Assembly: GCA_029857975.1 (NCBI GenBank)
Contig: JAOUFX010000312.1
Coordinates: forward strand, 1 to 5,023
DNA length: 5,023 nucleotides
Direction of reading: 5' to 3'
Source of the DNA: Deltaproteobacteria bacterium
GTDB taxonomy: Bacteria; Desulfobacterota; SM23-61
Of this stretch, positions 1 through 5,023 are shown piece after piece. Positions within the stretch are counted from its first letter, which is position 1. Each line of letters begins with the position of its first letter. Position numbers and translations under genes: made by a program. Below the pieces are notes generated by a model. The model did no database searches. It was not told the origin of the DNA and was given only the letters and a program-made list of their open reading frames with translations.

Positions 1-166
1 TGGCCTTTACTTCCTTGGCCCATTCTTTCGCTCTTTCCGGTTTTAGGTCAACCAGGCCAACGATTTCTACTTCAGGGATTCGGGCATATTTTTCCACATG
101 AAATTTGCCCAGATAGCCGATTCCCACGACTCCCACCTTCAGTTTACGTCGAGAACACCGCGACAT
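1..166 (-). CDS. Gfo/Idh/MocA-type NAD(P)-dependent oxidoreductase, N-terminal fragment; possible GnnA
   Basis: Only the first 55 residues are in the window; the gene runs off the left edge. After a short basic leader (MSRCSRRK) comes KVGVVGIGYLGKFHVEKYAR. This is a Rossmann strand-loop-helix with the dinucleotide motif Gly15-x-Gly17-x-x-Gly20 and the GKFH extension typical of Gfo/Idh/MocA dehydrogenases. The second strand VEIVGLVD ends in Asp40, an acidic residue that usually favours NAD over NADP. It starts seven bases after the lpxI stop, so it is in the same transcription unit. The ATG at 166 has only a distant AGGAA upstream (about 12 bases), so its start is likely but not strongly marked. 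An oxidoreductase of this family commonly follows lpxI in Desulfobacterota-type clusters. GnnA, which oxidises the 3-OH of UDP-GlcNAc for the diamino-sugar form of lipid A, belongs to this family. The substrate cannot be read from this fragment. Confidence 0.85.
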   Translation of the reverse strand, partial: MSRCSRRKLKVGVVGIGYLGKFHVEKYARIPEVEIVGLVDLKPERAKEWAKEVKA

Positions 167-173
167 TTTAGTT

Positions 174-977
174 TTAAATTCCTATCAGGCAGAAATGATT
201 CTTATTTGCTTCGCGAATGACTTTCTCGATATCGATGACAATCGTTTTTTGGGCTTCCACGGCTAAAGCAGAGGCTCCGGCCTCTTTTAAGGTGCGCATG
301 GTCGAAAGGCCAATTACCGGTAGATCCAGCCGGAGATCTTGTCGGGGCTTGACGACTTTGATGGCCAAAACATCTCCCCTTCCTAATTTTCCTCCCCGCC
401 GGATGGTTTTGTCCGTTCCTTCGATTGCTTCGACCGCCAGAACCATCTGGTCTTTCACCACGATGCTCTGGCCAAGATCAAGGTTCCCCACGCTTTTGGC
501 AATCTTCCATCCAAACTCGATGTCCCGCTGCTCCCGTTCCGTTGGTTTCCTGTTTGTCCAGCAGCCCCTGGGAGCCATGCTTTCCTGCAAAAAATCAACC
601 GGACTTTCCACTCTTATCCCTTCGCTTTCGATCTCTTGGGCAATCGCTCGCAAGATCGCGTCATCTTTCTTGTCCGGAAGCCGGGTTAATACCTTGATCG
701 CTCTTTGATCGGGCTGAGCCCGGGAAAAAAAATGTGTTTTGGCTACCCCACCCGCGAAGATCGCGCTTTGGGCCCCTTCTTGCAAAAGGAGGTCAATAAT
801 TTTACCCAAAGCGCCGATGGGAACCCAATGAAGGGCATCGACATAGTATCGTAACCCTTTCTGGGTTTCGTCCAGATGTCCGATGGCGGCTACCCGGTGA
901 CCTGCCGCTCGTATATTTTTGGCCAGAATAATCGGGAGTCTTCCGTTTCCGGCAATAAGGCCGATGGTTGGCTTCAT
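174..977 (-). CDS. lpxI: LpxI, UDP-2,3-diacylglucosamine pyrophosphatase (DUF1009 family)
   Basis: LpxI hydrolyses UDP-2,3-diacylglucosamine to lipid X and UMP. It replaces the unrelated LpxH in alpha-proteobacteria, many Desulfobacterota and others. The chosen start at 977 gives 267 residues, the family's normal size, and the expected opening MKPTIGLIAGNGRLP. The frame is open 96 codons further upstream, but that part is read out of frame through lpxA and is not family sequence. Seen in order: the N-terminal glycine-rich GLIAGNGRLP (6-15), FAGGVAK (74-80), KKDDAILR (103-110), and in the C-terminal domain EGTDKTIRRGG (186-196) followed by KPRQDLRLDLPVIG (210-223). The Asp-x-Arg-x-Asp-x-Pro motif in this last stretch is the most conserved part of the family and holds the catalytic acidic residue region. 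The start overlaps the lpxA stop as ATGA. No good Shine-Dalgarno is seen, so translation is probably coupled to lpxA. The stop TAA lies seven bases before the next gene. Confidence 0.94.
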   Translation of the reverse strand: MKPTIGLIAGNGRLPIILAKNIRAAGHRVAAIGHLDETQKGLRYYVDALHWVPIGALGKIIDLLLQEGAQSAIFAGGVAKTHFFSRAQPDQRAIKVLTRLPDKKDDAILRAIAQEIESEGIRVESPVDFLQESMAPRGCWTNRKPTEREQRDIEFGWKIAKSVGNLDLGQSIVVKDQMVLAVEAIEGTDKTIRRGGKLGRGDVLAIKVVKPRQDLRLDLPVIGLSTMRTLKEAGASALAVEAQKTIVIDIEKVIREANKNHFCLIGI

Positions 978-1747
978 CGACAAACGCCCCGCTTCGAACT
1001 TTTTAGAAAATTCAACAAATGCGTGATTTCCGGCAGGTGGGGAACTTCGGCTTCCACTTTTTCTATGGCCTTGTTCAAAGTTAAATGCGAACGGAAAAGA
1101 ATTCGGTACGCCTGTTTTAAAGCAACCAGAGTTTCTCCGGGAAAACCATGCCTTTTCAAGCCCACGCTGTTCAACCCGAAAAGTTTGGCTCGGTTTCCCG
1201 CCGCACACATGTAGGGAGGAATGTCTTTGGGGACGCCGGAAGCGCCTCCAATAATTGCATAGCAACCCACCCGCACGAACTGATGGACGGCCACGAGTCC
1301 CCCGACAATGGCAAAGTCCTCTATGGCGATATGGCCAGCCAGGGTGGAGGCATTGGCCATGATGACCTGATTGCCCACCTTGCAGTCATGGGCGATATGC
1401 GAATAGGCCATAATAAAATTTCCATGGCCCAGGGAGGTGATTCCCCCTCCTTCAACCGTAGCCCGATGGATCGTTACAAATTCTCGAATAATGTTTTCAT
1501 TCCCCAGGATCACTCGAGTGGGTTCTCCGCGATAGCGCATGTGTTGGGGTGCCGTGCCAATGGAAACGAAGGGGAATACGTGACACCGTTCACCCACTTC
1601 GGTCCATCCTTCCAAAATAACATGGGAATCAATCACAGTGTCCTTGCCAATGCGAACGTTTTCACCAATTAGGCTATAGGCCCCAATTTTCACCCCGGGA
1701 GCAATGGTTGCCCTGGGATGAATGACCGCTGTGGGATGAATATCCAA
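974..1747 (-). CDS. lpxA: LpxA, UDP-N-acetylglucosamine 3-O-acyltransferase
   Basis: LpxA begins lipid A synthesis by moving a 3-hydroxyacyl chain from ACP to the 3-position of UDP-GlcNAc (or the 3-amino analogue) in the cytosol. The product is 257 residues (E. coli 262). A left-handed beta-helix of hexapeptide repeats covers about 1-185 and a helical C-terminal domain 190-257, ending in the conserved SSKRGVCR. With a constant five-residue offset from E. coli, the key residues are all present: His117, His120 (the catalytic base, E. coli His125, in AHD context HIAHDC), His139, His155 (VHQF) and Gln68. Gly168 matches E. coli Gly173, the residue at the base of the acyl pocket, which permits long chains. 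The start is TTG at 1747, preceded by AAGGAG. The last bases overlap lpxI as ATGA. A 121-base spacer with a repeat-like element separates it from lpxD. Confidence 0.96.
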   Translation of the reverse strand: MDIHPTAVIHPRATIAPGVKIGAYSLIGENVRIGKDTVIDSHVILEGWTEVGERCHVFPFVSIGTAPQHMRYRGEPTRVILGNENIIREFVTIHRATVEGGGITSLGHGNFIMAYSHIAHDCKVGNQVIMANASTLAGHIAIEDFAIVGGLVAVHQFVRVGCYAIIGGASGVPKDIPPYMCAAGNRAKLFGLNSVGLKRHGFPGETLVALKQAYRILFRSHLTLNKAIEKVEAEVPHLPEITHLLNFLKSSKRGVCR

Positions 1748-1753
1748 GATTTA

Positions 1754-1759
1754 CTCCTT
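1754..1759 (-). promoter_or_regulatory. Ribosome binding site deciding the TTG start of lpxA
   Basis: AAGGAG on the minus strand lies six bases before the TTG at 1747-1745. It supports TTG as the start, because no ATG or GTG lies at this position and the protein N-terminus aligns with LpxA from the next codons (DIHPTAVIHP). Confidence 0.85.
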
Positions 1760-1769
1760 AAAGCAATGA

Positions 1770-1843
1770 GGACGCAGATTTTGTTGATCATCGCAGAAAA
1801 AAATTTTCAAAAAAACCTTGGGTATCGGTTTTAATCGGCGTCC
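1770..1843. repeat. Small AT-rich element with 11-base inverted ends in the lpxD-lpxA spacer
   Basis: The ends GGACGCAGATT (1770-1780) and AATCGGCGTCC (1833-1843) are inverted copies with one mismatch in 11. They enclose an AT-rich core with A- and T-runs and GATCATCGCAG. The GGACGCAGATT / CGCAGA wording resembles short dispersed intergenic repeats I recall from Desulfobacterota-like genomes; that part is memory. The inverted ends are visible directly. It fills most of the 121-base gap between the lpxD stop and the lpxA ribosome binding site. It encodes no protein and could be a miniature inverted-repeat element. No target-site duplication is evident. Confidence 0.5.
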
Positions 1844-1868
1844 AAAAATTTTTTTTCTTTGTCTCTTT

Positions 1869-2930
1869 TTATTCTTTGTAAATTTTTTCTTCGAGAGTCT
1901 TGATCTTTCTTTCCAGAGCCGCTAAAGCTCTCTTCATTTCCGGCAGTTTTTGAAAAACAACCTGCGCCTTTAGCCATTCCCGATGGGAAAAAGCCGGGCT
2001 TCCCGATATCACTAGGTTCGGCGCCACGTCTTGGGCAACCCCCGATTGCCCTCCGACCATCACCCCGTCTCCGATCGTAATATGTCCGACTACCCCAGCC
2101 TGCCCCCCTAGAGCCACACGGTTGCCGACTGCGGTGCTGCCTGCGATGCCCACCTGGGCAACCAGAACCGTATCTTCGCCCACGGTCACATTATGCCCAA
2201 TTTGCACAAGATTATCGGTTTTTACTCCCCTTTTAACCCAGGTCTTACCCATGGCGGCGCGATCGACTGCGCAATTGGCTCCGATTTCTACATCATCATC
2301 TATCTGCACAATGCCCACCTGAGGAATTTTTACATAACGGAATCCATCCCGGGCAAAACCAAACCCGTCGCTGCCAATGACGGTTCCAGGATGGATGATC
2401 ACCCGCTTGCCGATGATACAGCGATCCATCACCACTACATTGGGGTAGAGGATCGTTCCTTCCCCGACCTGGACCGATTCTCCGAGATAAACCCCGGGAT
2501 AGAGAACGACCCGATCACCCATCTGGCTTCCATCGCCAATGTAGACCCAGGGATAAATGGAAACATCCTGCCCGATTTTCACCCCCTGGCCGATGTGGGA
2601 ACGAGGATCGATCCCCTTGGGGATTGGGGTTTGATAGAAGAAAAAAGCCTGAATCTTGGCATAGGCCAGATAAGGATTCGCGGTGCGGATGATCGGTTTG
2701 GGGAAAGCAGGGAGAGACGAAGGAACAATCACTGCCGAAGCTCTTGTTTTTTCCAAACGGGTAACGGATTTAAGCTCGGCCAGGAAGCTAATTTCCCCTT
2801 CCCTGGCCTCTTCGAGGCTGGCCAGGCCCGTGATCACCAGCGAGCCGTCGCCCTCAACCTTTCCTCCCACTAATGTTGACAGTTCTTCCAGCGTAACTTT
2901 CTTCATGTTTTCTTTTTTACTGCCGCTCAT
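1869..2930 (-). CDS. lpxD: LpxD, UDP-3-O-acyl-glucosamine N-acyltransferase
   Basis: LpxD transfers a 3-hydroxyacyl chain from ACP to the 2-amino group of UDP-3-O-acyl-glucosamine, the third step of lipid A synthesis, at the cytoplasmic side. The product is 353 residues (E. coli 341). An N-terminal uridine-binding domain covers about 10-105. It is followed by a left-handed parallel beta-helix of hexapeptide repeats, about 107-310, and a C-terminal helical tail rich in Lys/Glu. The conserved GSDGFGFA is at 187-194. His246 in IGHNV and His283 in VVGHITIG match E. coli His239 (catalytic) and His276, with the same 37-residue spacing. The start at 2930 overlaps the skp stop as ATGA. A second ATG at 2906 would give [10 protein letters not shown], the more usual family beginning. 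Neither has a strong Shine-Dalgarno, so the start is uncertain by eight codons. The stop is TAA. Unlike many related clusters, fabZ does not follow. Confidence 0.95.
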   Translation of the reverse strand: MSGSKKENMKKVTLEELSTLVGGKVEGDGSLVITGLASLEEAREGEISFLAELKSVTRLEKTRASAVIVPSSLPAFPKPIIRTANPYLAYAKIQAFFFYQTPIPKGIDPRSHIGQGVKIGQDVSIYPWVYIGDGSQMGDRVVLYPGVYLGESVQVGEGTILYPNVVVMDRCIIGKRVIIHPGTVIGSDGFGFARDGFRYVKIPQVGIVQIDDDVEIGANCAVDRAAMGKTWVKRGVKTDNLVQIGHNVTVGEDTVLVAQVGIAGSTAVGNRVALGGQAGVVGHITIGDGVMVGGQSGVAQDVAPNLVISGSPAFSHREWLKAQVVFQKLPEMKRALAALERKIKTLEEKIYKE

Positions 2931-3451
2931 TTTTGTTTCTGGTTAATCCGCTTAATCACTTCTTCGGTCAAATCCAGGGCATTGGAAATGTAGAGAATGG
3001 CCGGTTGGTTCTTTTCCAGGATGATGGTATATTTCCCTTCTTCCCCCATTTTCTTGATAATCACCTCCAAGTTTTTCAGGATACGATCCGTAAATTCCCG
3101 GTCTTTCCTGCGCAGGTCTTCCTCGTAATCCCGCTGTAAACGTTGCAGTTCGCGCAATTTCGCCTGGTATTCGCGTTCCTTTTCCCGGCGCACATTTTCA
3201 CTCAGGACGGATCCACGTTTCTCCAAGTCTTCTTTGATTTTCTCCAGCTCTTTTTGCCCTCCGGCAAAGGTTTTCTGCATCTTTTCCACTTCCACAGTCA
3301 TTTGCCGTTTTGCTTCTTTGCCGGCTTCGCAATAATTTAAGGCCTTCTGCATATCAACATAGGCAATTTTTAATGGCTCCGCCGCAAAAGTGAGCGAAGC
3401 AAAAACCAGCAGCAACCCCCATAATAAAAATAAAATCCCAACCTTCTTCAT
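2927..3451 (-). CDS. skp: Skp/OmpH-family periplasmic chaperone
   Basis: Skp holds unfolded outer-membrane proteins in the periplasm on their way to the BAM complex. The product is 174 residues, close to the family norm. The start at 3451 is fixed by an AAGGAG site and gives a clean signal peptide: MKK, a hydrophobic core to about residue 20, and likely cleavage after Ala23 or Ala24. The mature part opens with [12 protein letters not shown], the strand typical of OmpH proteins. A long charged heptad-rich region of about residues 40-125 (Lys/Arg/Glu with regular Leu and Met) should form the coiled-coil tentacle. The closing part, with [16 protein letters not shown] and [11 protein letters not shown], matches the family's C-terminal body strands and helix. 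The stop TGA overlaps the lpxD ATG as ATGA, suggesting coupled translation. Its place between bamA and lpxD is the usual one. Confidence 0.93.
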   Translation of the reverse strand: MKKVGILFLLWGLLLVFASLTFAAEPLKIAYVDMQKALNYCEAGKEAKRQMTVEVEKMQKTFAGGQKELEKIKEDLEKRGSVLSENVRREKEREYQAKLRELQRLQRDYEEDLRRKDREFTDRILKNLEVIIKKMGEEGKYTIILEKNQPAILYISNALDLTEEVIKRINQKQK

Positions 3452-3457
3452 TCTTCT

Positions 3458-3463
3458 CTCCTT
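3458..3463 (-). promoter_or_regulatory. Ribosome binding site of skp
   Basis: AAGGAG on the minus strand ends six bases before the ATG at 3451-3449. It decides the start. The in-frame ATG ten codons upstream (3481) would place this site inside the gene and put charged residues ahead of the signal peptide. Confidence 0.85.
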
Positions 3464-3488
3464 AAAAAAAATTTTCCACAAACTTGAT

Positions 3489-3508
3489 TGATGAACTCGT
3501 AAAAAGTC
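3489..3508. repeat. Possible flank of the same dispersed repeat
   Basis: The stretch TGATGAACTCGTAAAAAGTC lies between the hairpin repeat and the skp ribosome binding site. I recall similar wording (GACTTTTTACGAGTTCATC on the other strand) next to GTCATTCCCGC repeats in other Desulfobacterota-like genomes, so the repeat unit may run from about 3489 to 3612. Only one copy is in this window, so this rests on memory and not on a visible second copy. Confidence 0.35.
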
Positions 3509-3524
3509 CTTTGGGTCCGATTTT

Positions 3525-3612
3525 CGTCATTCCCGCGAAAGCGGAGCCTGCCCCGCACTTGATGCGGGGAATCCATCCCGCCGCAGGCGGGACTGCTTGC
3601 GCAGGAGTGACG
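3525..3612. repeat. GC-rich multi-hairpin palindromic repeat in the bamA-skp spacer
   Basis: Three hairpins sit inside an outer pairing. The outer arms CGTCATTCC (3525-3533) and GGAGTGACG (3604-3612) pair with one G-T. Inside are CCGC-GAAA-GCGG (3533-3544, sharing one base with the outer arm), CCCCGCA-CTTGA-TGCGGGG (3551-3569) and TCCCGCC-GCA-GGCGGGA (3576-3592). The GTCATTCCCGCGAAAGCGG wording is that of a dispersed intergenic repeat I recall from many Desulfobacterota and other proteobacterial genomes; that identity is recall, while the pairing is directly visible. It begins 8 bases after the bamA stop codon and could form a cloverleaf-like structure in the mRNA between bamA and skp. No U-run follows it, so it is not a standard intrinsic terminator, though it could slow RNA decay or reduce read-through. 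Confidence 0.75.
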
Positions 3613-3620
3613 GCTTTGGC

Positions 3621-5023
3621 TTAAAAAAACGTGCCGATGGCAAATTCCCACCCATGCTGCTGTTCACCTTCCATGGGATTTAGGTTGTATCCCCATTCTA
3701 ACCTCAGGGGGCCCACTGGAGATATCCAGCGGATTCCTACCCCGGCACTGGTCCTTAATTTGTCCAAACTGTAAGGTTCCCCGATGTCGAAAGCATTCCC
3801 CGCATCAAAGAAGATAAGCCCTTTTAATTTAATCGACGTTATCAAAGGAAAGAGCGCCTCAAAGTTGAAAAGCAATTCTTTGTCGCCCCCGATAACTTCT
3901 CCGTTGGGAGCTTTGGGGCCGATCGTGTACGCTTTGAACCCACGAATGGTATGAATTCCTCCCAAGCGATAGCGCTCATACAAAGGAATCGTATGCCCTT
4001 CATGACCCTGAATGTATCCAATTCGGCCCCGCCCCACGAAGGTTATCTTCCAAAAAGGGGTGAAGAACCAAGCCAAATTGGCGGAGTATCTGGTGAAGTA
4101 ATTACTTCCCCCTAAAGGGCCTCCGGCATATTCCATGGAGATCGAGTGGTCCGATCCTTTGGTGGGATCGAGATACTGATCGCGAGCATCCCGGCGTAAA
4201 GATAGGGTAATGCTGCTGGTGGTGGATATTCCTGCCTGTTCCCGGATAAGAAACGAAGAAGTCTCTTTCACATCGCTGATATCAACTTCTTCATACTTGT
4301 AGGAAGTATATCCTCGCACTTGTTCAAAGAGTGGAAACCCCAAACGGGCTCCTCCACCTGTTGTTTTGACCGTGTAATCGTCATATTCCCGCAGGGTGCG
4401 GTAAAGGTCAGTTCCTGCCGAGATGCGGGTGTCGAAAAGCCAGGGCTCGGTAAAAGACACGTTGTAATACTGGGCGAGGGAACCTAATTGGGCCGAAAAT
4501 GACAATCTTTGCCCGCGGCCAAAAAGGTTTCTCTGGGAAATTTGAATCAAAGCCATGAGTTGGTCTATGGAGCTATACCCACCTCCCAAGCTGAACATTC
4601 CTGTGGGTCCTTCTTCTACCTGTATGTTGAAGTCCAGTTTATCATCGGCGCTTCCTTTCTTGGTACTTATGTTTACTGCTTTGAAATATCCTAAAATATC
4701 CAGGTTTTCCCGACTCTTCTTCAAGGCGCTTAGGTTGAACAGTTCTCCTTCCGCTGCCCGGAGTTCCCGGCGAATAACTTTATCGCGGGTTTTGGTGTTC
4801 CCCGTGATGTTGATTCGCTCGAAATAAACTTTACTTCCCGGCTGGATTTGGAAAGTTAAGTCCACCCAGTCATTTTCTTGATTGATTACGGTATGGGGAC
4901 TAATGTCCACAAAGGCATACCCCTTATCGGCGTAATGATCGGTAAGCTGAGAAATGCTCTCCCCTACTTTATTGCGGTTGAGAATCTCACCTATATGGAT
5001 ATTCACTAACTTGAACAAATCTT
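3621..5023 (-). CDS. bamA: BamA outer-membrane protein assembly factor, 3' part (5' end beyond window)
   Basis: BamA is the outer-membrane core of the BAM complex, which folds and inserts beta-barrel proteins. The reading frame is open to the window edge, so the start lies outside; about 467 codons are seen of a family usually near 750-850 residues. Residues are numbered here from the TTG codon at 5018. The end of one POTRA domain spans about 1-61 and the last POTRA about 62-138, with the typical FERINITGNTKTRDKVIRRE stretch. The 16-strand barrel follows. It carries the conserved loop-6 motif IRGF (358-361) after RYRLGG, and FFDAGNAF at 403-410. The chain ends in Phe-Phe, as expected of an outer-membrane beta-signal. 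The stop is TAA at 3623-3621. It is the first gene of the visible cluster, and skp follows after 169 bases. The TTG is not taken as the real start because POTRA sequence is already under way there. Other Omp85 proteins (TamA) are less likely next to skp and lpxD. Confidence 0.95.
   Translation of the reverse strand, partial: DLFKLVNIHIGEILNRNKVGESISQLTDHYADKGYAFVDISPHTVINQENDWVDLTFQIQPGSKVYFERINITGNTKTRDKVIRRELRAAEGELFNLSALKKSRENLDILGYFKAVNISTKKGSADDKLDFNIQVEEGPTGMFSLGGGYSSIDQLMALIQISQRNLFGRGQRLSFSAQLGSLAQYYNVSFTEPWLFDTRISAGTDLYRTLREYDDYTVKTTGGGARLGFPLFEQVRGYTSYKYEEVDISDVKETSSFLIREQAGISTTSSITLSLRRDARDQYLDPTKGSDHSISMEYAGGPLGGSNYFTRYSANLAWFFTPFWKITFVGRGRIGYIQGHEGHTIPLYERYRLGGIHTIRGFKAYTIGPKAPNGEVIGGDKELLFNFEALFPLITSIKLKGLIFFDAGNAFDIGEPYSLDKLRTSAGVGIRWISPVGPLRLEWGYNLNPMEGEQQHGWEFAIGTFF

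Noticed and set aside
217..708. Plus-strand open frame (163 codons) opposite lpxI
   Set aside because: Antisense to a certain LpxI. Its Ser/Arg-rich, low-order translation is typical of a shadow frame.
978..1265. Upstream extension of the lpxI frame by 96 codons, giving a 363-residue protein
   Set aside because: The extension lies inside lpxA in another frame and does not look like LpxI. The ATG at 977 gives the normal family length and N-terminus.
1148..1672. Plus-strand open frame (174 codons) opposite lpxA
   Set aside because: Same reason: antisense to a certain LpxA, with no recognisable domains.
1809..1832. Possible intrinsic terminator after lpxD: AAAACC, 9-base loop, GGTTTT running into a T-run on the minus strand
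   Set aside because: The stem has only two GC pairs and the T-run is part of the stem. It is too weak to call, and lpxA and lpxI most likely need read-through.
2193..2873. Long plus-strand open frame (226 codons) opposite lpxD
   Set aside because: The minus-strand protein is clearly LpxD with both conserved histidines. The plus-strand translation resembles no known family and is a shadow of the hexapeptide-repeat coding pattern.
3451..3481. Start of skp at the upstream ATG (3481)
   Set aside because: It would add ten residues including KERR before the signal peptide and place the AAGGAG site inside the gene.
3448..3651. A 67-codon minus-strand frame across the bamA-skp spacer
   Set aside because: It is a translation of the palindromic repeat, overlaps the bamA end and the skp start, and has no ribosome binding site. 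Repeats of this kind often give such false frames.

Overview
The window holds one tightly packed minus-strand gene cluster for building the Gram-negative outer membrane. In transcription order (high to low coordinates) it reads bamA (3' part only), skp/ompH, lpxD, lpxA, lpxI, and the first 55 codons of a Gfo/Idh/MocA-type oxidoreductase. This gene order is the one I know from Desulfobacterota (former Deltaproteobacteria, for example Geobacter-like genomes). LpxI in place of LpxH also argues against an enteric gamma-proteobacterium. The source is therefore most likely a diderm, LPS-making bacterium of the Desulfobacterota or a nearby phylum; the genus cannot be told from this sequence.

Layout: 5023-3621 is the end of POTRA 4, all of POTRA 5 and the whole beta-barrel of BamA. 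3620-3452 is a 169-base spacer mostly filled by a GC-rich, multi-hairpin palindromic repeat. 3451-2927 is a Skp/OmpH periplasmic chaperone with a signal peptide, overlapping lpxD by ATGA. 2930-1869 is LpxD. 1868-1748 is a 121-base AT-rich spacer bounded by an imperfect 11-base inverted repeat; it sits where many related clusters carry fabZ, which is absent here. 1747-974 is LpxA, starting at TTG behind a good Shine-Dalgarno and overlapping lpxI by ATGA. 977-174 is LpxI. 166-1 is the N-terminal Rossmann part of an oxidoreductase that runs off the window.

The genes work together as follows. LpxA, LpxD and LpxI catalyse three of the early lipid A steps: 3-O-acylation, N-acylation and UDP-diacylglucosamine hydrolysis. 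The intervening deacetylase LpxC is not in this window. Skp and BamA deliver and insert outer-membrane beta-barrel proteins. The oxidoreductase at the end may be a GnnA-like enzyme that makes an amino-sugar variant of the lipid A precursor, but only its cofactor-binding start is visible.

No exotic or undescribed system is seen. The points worth a second look are the missing fabZ, the two repeat-like elements occupying the only sizeable spacers, the possible GnnA, and the TTG start of lpxA. No promoter, convincing terminator, tRNA, rRNA, CRISPR array or transposase gene was found.
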